NCBI RefSeq assembly: GCF_014269285.1 | Contig: NZ_JACOAF010000017.1 | Span: 1-64,000 of the forward strand | Reading direction: 5' to 3' | From: Rufibacter sediminis | GTDB lineage: Bacteria; Bacteroidota; Bacteroidia; Cytophagales; Hymenobacteraceae | Length of the DNA: 64,000 nucleotides | Part shown: piece by piece, positions 41,801 to 48,771 of the stretch | Layout: the number at the start of each line of letters is the position of its first letter | Position numbering within the stretch: position 1 is the stretch's first letter | Notes under the pieces: generated by a model | The model's input: only the letters and a program-made list of their open reading frames with translations | Databases searched by the model: none | Told to the model about the DNA's origin: nothing | Position numbers and translations under genes: made by a program

Positions 41801-42133
41801 TTCGTTTTTTCAATGCCTCCAGATACAGACACTGAGTTGTCTGGGTGCTTGGCGCAGCTGCTCTTTTGCCAGGAAAAGAAGACAACTGAGCCGGAAAGGC
41901 CCAGCCCAACCCTGCTTGCTGCCTAACGCATGTCGCTGAATTTCCCGTTTAGCCCTTAAAAAGTAAAGAAAGGAAGGGGATTACGCCATGGTTTGTGTTC
42001 ACAGAGGTTAAAAATAGGCAATCTTGGCGCAAAATAGAGAGGTTTTTTCTCCAAAAAGATAAAATGCGTGCTGGAGGAGAAGCCTGCGGGAATGATCCGT
42101 TCCGGTATTGGTACGTGAGAGCCTCGGGTTCTC
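41801..42133. other. Non-coding gap
   Basis: No gene seen. It includes a half-palindrome near 41943-41962 (CCGTTTAGCCCTTAAAAAG) and the region upstream of the sensor gene. Confidence 0.5.
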
Positions 42134-42172
42134 CCGTTTTAAGCCCGTTTTGAGGAAAAGACCCTTAAAACG
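42134..42172. repeat. Palindrome family copy 21
   Basis: CCGTTTTAAGCCCGTTTT pairs with AAAAGACCCTTAAAACG. It lies 26 nt after the acr3 stop. Confidence 0.78.
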
Positions 42173-42198
42173 CGGCCCCTGAACAGGAGGTTGGTTGC

Positions 42199-43293
42199 TT
42201 ACCGCGGTTCTTCCACGGGAGAAGAAGTGAGCAGCGGCTCGGTACCGTAATACTTTCTCCGGAACCAGTAGGCCACGTTCACCAGACCAATTAAAGCCGG
42301 GACTTCAATCAACGGACCCACCACGCCGGCGAAGGCCTGTCCGGAGTTGAGCCCGAACACGCCGATGGCTACCGCAATGGCCAGTTCAAAGTTGTTGCCG
42401 GTGGCGGTGAAGGCCACGGAGGCGTTCTGGGCGTAGTTGGCGCCTAGGGCTTTGCCCAGGTAAATGCTCACCACAAACATAATGGCAAAGTAAATCACCA
42501 GCGGCACCGCAATGCGCAGCACATCCAGCGGAATGGTGACAATCAGGTTACCCTTCAGACTGAACATGACCACAATGGTAAACAGCAGCGCGATAAGCGT
42601 AATGGGGCTGATGGCCGGAATGAATGTTTGGGTGTACCAGGCCTCGCCTTTCAGTTTGCGTAAGATTAGCCGGGACAGAAAACCTAGCAGAAACGGAATG
42701 CCCAGGTAAATAAACACACTCTCGGCGATGGCACCCATGCTGATGTCCACCACTTTCCCCTCCAGCCCGAACCACGTGGGCAGCACGGTAATGAAGATGA
42801 ACGCGAACAGGCTATAAAACAACACCTGAAAGATACTGTTGAAGGCGACCAGGCCGGCGGCGTACTCGCGGTCCCCCTCGGCCAGCTCGTTCCAGACCAG
42901 CACCATGGCGATGCAGCGGGCCAGCCCGATCAGGATGATGCCCACCATGTACTCGGGGTAATCCCGCAGGAAGATAATGGCCAGCAGGAACATGAGAATG
43001 GGCCCGATGATCCAGTTCAGCACCAGCGACAGCGTAATCACCTTCACGTTTTCAAACACGCGGCCCAGTTGCTCATACTTGACCTTCGCCAGCGGCGGGT
43101 ACATCATCAAAATCAACCCGATGGCGATGGGGACATTCACGGTGCCCACCTGGAAGGAGTTGATAAACGTCTCGGTGCCCGGATACACGTACCCCAGGAG
43201 TACGCCCGCGCCCATGGCCACAAAAATCCAGACGGTGAGGAAGCGATCCAGGGTGGAAAGGCGTTTCCGTTTATCTACGGTGCATTGACTCAT
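42199..43293 (-). CDS. acr3: Arsenite efflux carrier ACR3
   Basis: A ten-span inner-membrane arsenite exporter, 364 residues. ACR3 signatures: start [24 protein letters not shown], the conserved Cys in span 4 ([20 protein letters not shown]), and the Glu in span 9 within [18 protein letters not shown]. Last gene of the arsenic operon (arsR, DUF6428, metallophosphoesterase, acr3). Two palindrome copies separate it from the gene before it, so transcript levels within the operon may differ. Confidence 0.95.
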   Translation of the reverse strand: MSQCTVDKRKRLSTLDRFLTVWIFVAMGAGVLLGYVYPGTETFINSFQVGTVNVPIAIGLILMMYPPLAKVKYEQLGRVFENVKVITLSLVLNWIIGPILMFLLAIIFLRDYPEYMVGIILIGLARCIAMVLVWNELAEGDREYAAGLVAFNSIFQVLFYSLFAFIFITVLPTWFGLEGKVVDISMGAIAESVFIYLGIPFLLGFLSRLILRKLKGEAWYTQTFIPAISPITLIALLFTIVVMFSLKGNLIVTIPLDVLRIAVPLVIYFAIMFVVSIYLGKALGANYAQNASVAFTATGNNFELAIAVAIGVFGLNSGQAFAGVVGPLIEVPALIGLVNVAYWFRRKYYGTEPLLTSSPVEEPR

Positions 43294-43325
43294 ACTATTC
43301 TAGCAAAAGGTAAAGAACAAAAAAA

Positions 43326-43362
43326 GCGTTTTAGGCGTGTTTTCCTGAAAACAGCCTTATTT
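43326..43362. repeat. Palindrome family copy 22
   Basis: GCGTTTTAGGCGTGTTTTCC pairs with GAAAACAGCCTTATTT. Tandem with copy 23. Confidence 0.75.
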
Positions 43363-43401
43363 CGTTTGGCGGCTGTTTTCAGGAAAACAGGCCTAAAACA
43401 G
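43363..43401. repeat. Palindrome family copy 23
   Basis: CGTTTGGCGGCTGTTTTC pairs with GGAAAACAGGCCTAAAACAG. Directly abuts copy 22; 39 nt after the metallophosphoesterase stop. Confidence 0.85.
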
Positions 43402-43440
43402 AACATAAGCTCGGTTGAAGCGCCGCGCCGGACGTTTGCC

Positions 43441-44220
43441 TTAGGCGGTGCGCAACATCTGGGCAAACGCATTGGGGAGCGGACTCGCCTCCACGGCCTG
43501 GGCGGCTTTCTCCACGTCATAGGGTACCCGCACAAACTCCACGTGGATGCTTTCCTTTTGGGTGAGCTTGCTGTCTGGGGTCAGTTCCAGAATCACATAG
43601 CCAGCCCTGGGGTCTCCGTCCTTGGGTTTGCCTACTGAGCCGATGTTGATGGCGTGCCGGTACCTGGTCTGGCTTTGGTGTTCATAGGGCAGCACGCGGT
43701 GGTAAGGTTTGTGCGTGTGGCCGAAGAACAGAAGATCAGCGTTGGCTTCCTCCATCAGGCGCAGAAAGCTTTTCTCGGGGCGGTCTTCAAACAGGTACTC
43801 GTTTATCTTGCGCGGGCTGCCGTGCACCAGCAGCAGCTCCATCCGGTTTTCTTCCCGGGAATCGTCCAGAAACGTGAGCCGGAGGTGGCGCGGGAGCATG
43901 CGCAGGTACTGGCGGGTTTCCTCCGTGACGATGCGGTTGGTGAAATCAATGGACTGCTGGCCCAGGTCTTTCTCCGTATCGGTTTTGTAGGCGCAGCCGC
44001 AGTTGGGGCTGGCCAGGCCCACACCTTCGTCATAATTCCCCGCGATGGTGGGAATTCTCCGTTTCCGGATTTCGGCCACTACCTCATTGGGCCAGGGCGC
44101 GTAGCCCACCAGGTCGCCCAGGCAGTAAAGGGCATCCAGGTTTTGGGTGTCCATGTGGGCCAGCACGGCTTGCAGCGCGGGAAGATTGGCGTGCACGTCA
44201 GAGAAAAGCGCGATTCTCAT
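43441..44220 (-). CDS. Calcineurin-like metallophosphoesterase (YfcE/MJ0936 type)
   Basis: A 259-residue two-metal phosphoesterase. All blocks are present: MRIALFSDVHANLPALQ (D-x-H), YCLGDLVGYAPWPNE (GD), IAGNYDEGVG (GNxD in place of GNH), LLVHGSP (His) and LLFFGHTHKPYH (GHxH). Relatives hydrolyse phosphodiesters or phosphomonoesters such as cAMP or bis-pNPP; the natural substrate is unknown. It occupies the place in the arsenic operon where an arsenate reductase is often found. Palindrome copies flank it, so it may be a later insertion. Confidence 0.92.
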   Translation of the reverse strand: MRIALFSDVHANLPALQAVLAHMDTQNLDALYCLGDLVGYAPWPNEVVAEIRKRRIPTIAGNYDEGVGLASPNCGCAYKTDTEKDLGQQSIDFTNRIVTEETRQYLRMLPRHLRLTFLDDSREENRMELLLVHGSPRKINEYLFEDRPEKSFLRLMEEANADLLFFGHTHKPYHRVLPYEHQSQTRYRHAINIGSVGKPKDGDPRAGYVILELTPDSKLTQKESIHVEFVRVPYDVEKAAQAVEASPLPNAFAQMLRTA

Positions 44221-44225
44221 GGTAA

Positions 44226-44258
44226 CGTTTTAGGGGTGATTTTACAAAAAGAGCCTGA
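44226..44258. repeat. Palindrome family copy 24 (degenerate)
   Basis: CGTTTTAGGGGTGATTTT with a weak right arm AAAAAGAGCCTGATT. It lies 13 nt after the DUF6428 stop. Confidence 0.55.
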
Positions 44259-44271
44259 TTCTGGAAATGCT

Positions 44272-44844
44272 TTAGCAGCAGCCGGAGCCCGGCGTGCAGC
44301 TGTCTCCCGGAAAGGTGGTTAGCTCTACCAACTGAACTTTCTTTTTCTCCGCCGATGGAGCAGGAGCGCAGCATTCCTCACCCGAGGCTGTGGTGCCGCA
44401 GCTGCCGCCCCGCTCAATGGCTTTGCATTGGGTAGCATCTGGCGTGAGGTTGACGACCAGGTTGCCGTCCGTTACCGTGAACGCAGCCGGATACATCTGG
44501 CGGGTGTCAAACTGGGAGTTCCCGAACTCAATCTTCACCGTGCCCAGTGGGTTCAGCGGCAGAACTTTCTCTACCACGGCGATGATAGAAAGTGCCTTGC
44601 TCACCGGCATGGCCTGGGTGTCATCGGTTTGGCTGGGTTCCCATAGCTGCACAATGATTTCGGTCCAGCTGTTCATCTGGCCGCCGCAGTCCACGGAGAC
44701 AATGGGCGCCTGTTTGATCTCTGTGATGTGGTACGAGGCGTCTACCCATTTGTCCTGGGCGTACTGAAACTGGAGCGTTAAGGCCTCGTTTTTGGAAAGT
44801 TCGCTTTTAAACGCCTGCCAGGTGAGAAGATTGGAGTTTTTCAT
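44272..44844 (-). CDS. DUF6428-family protein of arsenic operons, Cys-rich C-terminus
   Basis: A 190-residue cytosolic protein beginning MKNSNLLTWQAFKSELSKNEAL. The conserved core has SVDCGGQMNSWTEIIVQLWEP. The C-terminal third carries about nine cysteines in pairs: CKAIERGGSCG, EECCAP, and the last residues CTPGSGCC. Families of this kind recur between arsR and acr3 in Bacteroidota; the Cys pairs suggest arsenite or metal binding, possibly as a chaperone to the pump (inference). The box ACGATGAATG upstream (44860-44869) also occurs at the arsR operator. Confidence 0.78.
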   Translation of the reverse strand: MKNSNLLTWQAFKSELSKNEALTLQFQYAQDKWVDASYHITEIKQAPIVSVDCGGQMNSWTEIIVQLWEPSQTDDTQAMPVSKALSIIAVVEKVLPLNPLGTVKIEFGNSQFDTRQMYPAAFTVTDGNLVVNLTPDATQCKAIERGGSCGTTASGEECCAPAPSAEKKKVQLVELTTFPGDSCTPGSGCC

Positions 44845-44881
44845 ATGATTGCAATTTTACGATGAATGAAAGTAAATTTTT

Positions 44882-45214
44882 TTAGCAGCAAGTATCCTGG
44901 CATGCGATGAGGCTGGAGAACATCTGGAAGAAAATATCCCGTACTTCTTCCCATTTCTGCTGGTCTATGCAGTAGCAAACACTGGTGCCCTCCACGGTGC
45001 CTTTAATAAGGCCCACGGCTTTGAGTTCTTTCAGGTGCTGCGAAACCGTGGCCTGGGCTAAGGGCAGTTCCCCCACCAGATCGCCGCAGATGCAGGTCTG
45101 TTTCTTGAGCAGGTACTGGAGAATCGCAATTCGGGCCGGGTGCGCCAGCGCCTTCGCGTATCCCGCCACCAGGTTCTGCTCCTCGGTGAAATTCTGTGTT
45201 TTGGTTACTCCCAT
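44882..45214 (-). CDS. arsR: ArsR-family arsenite-responsive repressor
   Basis: A 110-residue winged-helix repressor. [33 protein letters not shown] has the Cys-x-Cys metal-sensing pair at the start of the DNA-recognition unit, as in As(III)/Sb(III) sensors. The C-terminus ends CQDTCC, which can supply further ligands. First gene of the operon; the operator palindrome ATCGTA-N4-TACGAT lies 19-34 nt upstream of the start codon and overlaps the promoter, so autorepression is expected. Confidence 0.94.
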   Translation of the reverse strand: MGVTKTQNFTEEQNLVAGYAKALAHPARIAILQYLLKKQTCICGDLVGELPLAQATVSQHLKELKAVGLIKGTVEGTSVCYCIDQQKWEEVRDIFFQMFSSLIACQDTCC

Positions 45215-45232
45215 CGGGTGGACTGTTTATTT

Positions 45233-45248
45233 ATCGTAAAGATACGAT
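45233..45248. promoter_or_regulatory. Putative ArsR operator
   Basis: Inverted repeat ATCGTA-AAGA-TACGAT. It covers the -7 box of the promoter, consistent with repression by occlusion. Confidence 0.65.
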
Positions 45249-45267
45249 GAATGGTGGTGAAAACAAA
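45237..45267 (-). promoter_or_regulatory. Promoter of the arsenic operon
   Basis: On the minus strand TTTG at 45267-45264, 19-nt spacer, TATCTTTA at 45244-45237: a close match to the Bacteroidota -33/-7 consensus. Confidence 0.7.
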
Positions 45268-45415
45268 CGACCTCTTTCTTTTTTATACCTTCCAAGTAAA
45301 AGGAGTAGAGAGAAGGAAAGGATTTCAGGTGGGCAGGCTATGGGTTTCGCTTTGTGCGTTTGGTCTGCTGTTGCGGGTTAAGGCGGCACCAACATCAGGA
45401 GCGGCGGTGCCAATC

Positions 45416-45673
45416 CTAGAAGGTGGGCCGAACGGAGATTTCATGGTCACAGTCTCTGTGGCTTTTCTCATAGGCGAGCAAAGAGCGCAGCTGCTCTACG
45501 GTCACGTTGGGTAAAATAACGTCATCATCTGCTTCATGCAGGTCTGCCACGCCAATAGGAATCAGTACATGGCAGGGCTCCAGGTCCACGGCCATGTACC
45601 TTACCTTACGGGACTGAACGTCAACGGGAGTTCCTCCCCCTCGCCAATCGTTCTGCTTATCAGTCGCCTTGTA
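45416..45673 (-). pseudogene. PRC-barrel protein remnant
   Basis: 85 codons read without a stop, beginning directly after the TGA of the Trm112-like gene and in the same frame. RKVRYMAVDLEP, HVLIPIGVADLHEADDDVILP, VTVEQLRSLLAYEKSH and the end HEISVRPTF match the second half of PRC-barrel proteins (reaction-centre H-subunit-like). The N-terminal half of the family is missing and there is no start codon in a sensible place. A decayed fragment, or the read-through tail of the neighbour. Confidence 0.65.
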
Positions 45674-45976
45674 TCAAGAAATCAGGACAGGTGGATCACT
45701 GCCTTTCTCAGGGTTCAAGAAGCGGAAATTCTCAATCTGCCTACCCTGGAGGTAAGGTTTCCATTTGTCTAGCAAGGGTTGTTCCAGCTTGTATTCGCGG
45801 TACTCGTCTGGGCTCATGATGGGAATGCCTTTTACAATAGGATAGACCCGTAAACAGGTGCTGCACGCCAATAGCCCTTCCAGAATATTGCCAGACGGGC
45901 TTTGGGTAATCACGGTAAGTTCTATATCTGATTTGTCAAAAGGACAGCACAGCTTCTCAATGGTTTCTAATTTCAT
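45674..45976 (-). CDS. Trm112-like small zinc-ribbon protein
   Basis: A 100-residue protein. The first 60 residues match Trm112/UPF0434: KLCCPFDKSDIEL, then LLACSTCLRVYPIVKGIPIM. The usual first CPxC knuckle is altered (CCPFD), the second CxxC is intact. Trm112 proteins bind and activate SAM methyltransferases; a methyltransferase is the first gene of this operon, which is suggestive. The start overlaps the ThiE-like stop by ATGA. The last 30 residues are not family-typical and run up to the junction with the PRC remnant. Confidence 0.82.
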   Translation of the reverse strand: MKLETIEKLCCPFDKSDIELTVITQSPSGNILEGLLACSTCLRVYPIVKGIPIMSPDEYREYKLEQPLLDKWKPYLQGRQIENFRFLNPEKGSDPPVLIS

Positions 45977-46614
45977 GGGTTGTTTTTAGGTAATCTTCTC
46001 AGGTATTCTTTCACCGAGGCACTTGGGTTATCAGCATTCATGATGCCGGAGATAACCGCTACCCCGTCGTACTCCAATCCGGCCAGTAGCGGCAGGTTAT
46101 CAGGCTTGATTCCGCCCGCCAGAAATACGGGCATAGAACTTATCTTTTTCGCCCTGGTTATGGATTCAAAGGTGACCAGTTCACAGCTCGTGCTGGTAGC
46201 CGACGGGAAGACCGAGCAAAAAGAGATATAGTCTAGCTGCTTTTCATGCGCCCAGATAATCAATGCTTCATCATTACCGCACGTGAGGCCGGTAAGGAAG
46301 GGCCGGTGCACGGCTTTCTTAATAGCCGCAAAATCATCTGGAATAGCATCAAAATGAACGCCGTCCAGGGCTGTGTCCAGAAGGAACTCCCACTGGTTGT
46401 TGATGAGTACCGGCACCTCTTTGGCATGGCACAGGTGTACTATTTTCTGGATAAGCCCGTAGACCTTCTGCCCGGCATAAAAGTTATCCCATAGCTGCAC
46501 GGCCGCCAGTTCTTCTTCCAGAACAACCTCCAGCTTACGCAGCAATGCCTTTTCCTCCATAGCAGGATCTACCACCAGGTAGATTCCCGAAGCTATCTTC
46601 CGCGTTTGGGTCAT
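45973..46614 (-). CDS. Divergent ThiE/TenI-family protein
   Basis: A 213-residue TIM barrel of the thiamine-phosphate-synthase superfamily. Family landmarks in order: IYLVVDP, AVQLWDNF, VPVLINNQWEFLLDTALDGVHF, LTGLTCGNDEA, LDYISFCSVFPSATSTSC, PVFLAGGIKPDNLPLL and GVAVISGIM. Several catalytic landmarks of true ThiE are changed: the V-Q-x-R-x-K strand reads VQLWDN, the NDR motif reads NNQ, and the T-x-TK loop reads TSTSC. Either a different substrate or loss of the classical reaction is implied. Start at 46614 (MTQTRK) overlaps the upstream stop by ATGA. Under TPP riboswitch control. Confidence 0.8.
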   Translation of the reverse strand: MTQTRKIASGIYLVVDPAMEEKALLRKLEVVLEEELAAVQLWDNFYAGQKVYGLIQKIVHLCHAKEVPVLINNQWEFLLDTALDGVHFDAIPDDFAAIKKAVHRPFLTGLTCGNDEALIIWAHEKQLDYISFCSVFPSATSTSCELVTFESITRAKKISSMPVFLAGGIKPDNLPLLAGLEYDGVAVISGIMNADNPSASVKEYLRRLPKNNP

Positions 46615-47663
46615 TTCCATCCTGCTTTGTACGCGTTGAAGAAAGCGGCCCAGTACGGGTCTTCCGCTTGATAGACCAGGTCCTGTTCCACCCCGTTTTG
46701 AGTCAGTTTTATGCCATAGTCTTTTTCCTTGATCTCCCCCACCTCTACACACGGTATGTTTTCACGACGCAAGCGCTCAATTACCGATGGCGCCGTTCCC
46801 TTCTGGCAACAGATAATCATGGAACCCGCCCCAACAGAATAGCGCGGATCTATGGAAAACAGACGGCAAATCTCATGCTGCACGTGGCCCACAGGAAGTT
46901 GCTCATTATAAATAACTGCCCCGTTGCCGGAGGCACACGCCAGTTCATAAATGGCTCCCAGCAAGCCGCCCTCTGTGACATCATGCATGGCTGTTACCGC
47001 GCCCGGCCGGTTTTCTCCTACCGCCGTGAGCGCATCTTTGAGCGAGGAAGTTTGATAGAACAGGCTACAGGCCTTCTGGTAATTTTCTATGCCAATTTTG
47101 TTCCGGACGGTTTCAGGAAAGCTCATGGCCAGAATGGCCGAGGAAGAGATTGCGGCTTCTTTGGTGACTAAGATGGAGTTGCCCGCTTGGGCATATTGGG
47201 AAACCAGCACCTCTGCCTTGGGAGCCACCGTGATAAACGTTCCGCCCCCGGCAATAGTGGAGTTTTGACCTTCCATAAAGCCTGTGTGCCCCCCGGTGAT
47301 CGCCAAGCCGATTTCTGTGCAGAATTTATCAATGTACTCCCAATAGATTTTGAAGTCATTCTTTGAGATAGCCGCGGGAAGATTCAGCACGAATTGCCCG
47401 TACATAGGGGCGAACCCGGTAGTAGCCATGTCATTGGCCATCAGGTGCACCGAAAGCCAGGCTGATTCCTCCAGCCCCAGTGAAGGAATAAGGGACAAGG
47501 GATCACTTGTGACCGCCATTGCCATTTGGCCGGGTAAATCTATGAGGGACACGTCTACCCCAAAGTAAGGTCCCACCCGCACCTCTTCTCGTTTAGCGCC
47601 GCATTTTGAGAGAACCAACTGCTCAAAAGCCACATGGCTGATTTTACCAGAAGTATCGTTCAT
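46611..47663 (-). CDS. AIR-synthase-related (PurM/HypE/ThiL superfamily) protein
   Basis: A 350-residue protein of the PurM ATP-binding superfamily. N-terminal AIRS domain: VGPYFGVDVSLIDLPGQMAMAVTSDPLSLIP, then SVHLMANDMATTGFAPMYGQFVLNLP, GLAITGGHTGF. C-terminal AIRS domain: GNSILVTKEAAISSSAILA, AMHDVTEGGLLGAIYELA and AGSMIICCQKG. The layout is nearest to HypE-like and AIR-synthase-related proteins; ThiL, the thiamine-phosphate kinase, belongs to the same superfamily. It probably binds ATP and phosphorylates or activates a small molecule. Its start overlaps the methyltransferase stop (TAATG), so it is translationally coupled. Confidence 0.82.
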   Translation of the reverse strand: MNDTSGKISHVAFEQLVLSKCGAKREEVRVGPYFGVDVSLIDLPGQMAMAVTSDPLSLIPSLGLEESAWLSVHLMANDMATTGFAPMYGQFVLNLPAAISKNDFKIYWEYIDKFCTEIGLAITGGHTGFMEGQNSTIAGGGTFITVAPKAEVLVSQYAQAGNSILVTKEAAISSSAILAMSFPETVRNKIGIENYQKACSLFYQTSSLKDALTAVGENRPGAVTAMHDVTEGGLLGAIYELACASGNGAVIYNEQLPVGHVQHEICRLFSIDPRYSVGAGSMIICCQKGTAPSVIERLRRENIPCVEVGEIKEKDYGIKLTQNGVEQDLVYQAEDPYWAAFFNAYKAGWK

Positions 47664-48385
47664 TACTTGGCATCATGTAGTGTGACATACAACCCGAAGA
47701 AATCGCCATAGGGCAAACTCCACTGCTGCACTGGAAACCATTTTGGCAAGCCGGTACACGTCCATTCAATGGAATATTCCCGTCCGGCCAGGGCTTGGTG
47801 AATGATCTCCATGAGTTTCTGCGGGGTGTAAAAAGTAGCCGTCACGTAGAAAGGATTCTTCCCGAACAACTGCTGCACCCGCCTTCTGGCCACTTTGGGC
47901 GAGTTTCGGTTCATCATGCCCATGGCAATTCCGTGCCGGGCTACCCGGGCCGCCTCCCTGATCACCTGCACGGGGTCTTTGTAGTATTCAAACGTGGTGA
48001 TAAACGCCAGGGCGTCAAAGGTGTTGTCTTTGAAAGGCATGTGGTGGGAGTCTGCCATGACCAGGTCACCGTCAAATAAATGGATGGCTTGTGAGAGCAT
48101 GAGGGGCGAAATATCACCACCGGTGGCTTCTATTCCTATCTCTTTCCACCATCTGGTAAAGCGGGTGGTACCGCAGCCAAATTCCAGCAGGGTTTTTACC
48201 CGGGTATCTTTCGACACCAGTTGTTCCATGACCTTCTTCTGCCAGACTTCGGCGCGTTTGTACCGTCCTTCGTACCATTGCTCGTACGTGTCTGTATGGG
48301 CTCGGTTAAAGAACCATTCTGGTCTGTTCTGCCAGTTCTGCTGCGTTTGGGGGAGTAATCCGGCGGTGTGTTTCTCTAGCTCCAT
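47663..48385 (-). CDS. Class I SAM-dependent methyltransferase (first gene of TPP-controlled operon)
   Basis: A 240-residue methyltransferase-11-type protein. Motif I is VKTLLEFGCGTTRFTRWW; the acidic ribose-binding residue is in ATGGDISPLML; motif II/III is ADSHHMPFKDNTFDALAFITTFEYYKDP. The C-terminal part contains VRRRVQ-like basic residues and WTCTGLPKWFPVQQW. Start at 48385 (MELEKH), because the longer reading enters the riboswitch terminator. It resembles ubiquinone/menaquinone-type small-molecule methyltransferases; the acceptor is unknown. Possible partner of the Trm112-like protein. Confidence 0.85.
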   Translation of the reverse strand: MELEKHTAGLLPQTQQNWQNRPEWFFNRAHTDTYEQWYEGRYKRAEVWQKKVMEQLVSKDTRVKTLLEFGCGTTRFTRWWKEIGIEATGGDISPLMLSQAIHLFDGDLVMADSHHMPFKDNTFDALAFITTFEYYKDPVQVIREAARVARHGIAMGMMNRNSPKVARRRVQQLFGKNPFYVTATFYTPQKLMEIIHQALAGREYSIEWTCTGLPKWFPVQQWSLPYGDFFGLYVTLHDAK

Positions 48386-48400
48386 GGTACGTATTGTTGT

Positions 48401-48442
48401 AAAACAAAAAATCCATTCAATTGGGCAGACCAACGGAATGGA
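48401..48442 (-). terminator. Riboswitch expression-platform terminator
   Basis: On the minus strand TCCATTC pairs with GAATGGA, followed by TTTTTTGTTTT, between the aptamer and the methyltransferase start. Formed when TPP is bound, by inference. Confidence 0.8.
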
Positions 48443-48464
48443 GTATACAAAGGAGTCCTTTCAT

Positions 48465-48550
48465 CCTGCATCCCTACGTTGGCATTATCCAAATCAGGTG
48501 TCGGGTATCATCTCAGCCTACGTTTTCACGTGGGCACCCCGTGCATTTAT
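48465..48550 (-). promoter_or_regulatory. TPP (THI-box) riboswitch aptamer
   Basis: Read on the minus strand: GGGGTGCCC at the start, GTAGGCTGAGATGATACCC (pyrimidine-sensor arm), ACCTGATTTGGATAATGCC (pyrophosphate-sensor arm), AACGTAGGGATGCAGG to close. All conserved THI-box blocks are present in order and at the usual spacing. Controls 47663-45674. Confidence 0.96.
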
Positions 48551-48666
48551 ATGGAGCATAGTTACTGAATTATTCTCAATTCAGGCTATTTTTAAATGGA
48601 AAGATTAAATCAAAATATTTTATAGTCCTGGCCAGTACAAATATGTGGAAGCTAACATGACGGCCA
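48551..48666. other. Promoter region of the TPP operon
   Basis: A/T-rich and non-coding. It must contain the promoter of the riboswitch transcript; I could not fix a clear -33/-7 pair. Confidence 0.4.
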
Positions 48667-48701
48667 GAAAAAAGCCCGGGGGTAGTAGCCCCCGGGCATC
48701 T
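48667..48701 (-). terminator. Intrinsic terminator of the SusC/SusD pair
   Basis: On the minus strand GCCCGGGGGCTACTACCC pairs with the following GGGGGC-rich arm and runs into TTTTTT, 70 nt after the SusD stop. It insulates the TPP operon from upstream transcription. Confidence 0.9.
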
Positions 48702-48771
48702 GTTAGTAAAATGGATTGAAGGAGAAGGTCCTTTGATTATAGAAAATATTTTCAATCCGTAATCATAAACA

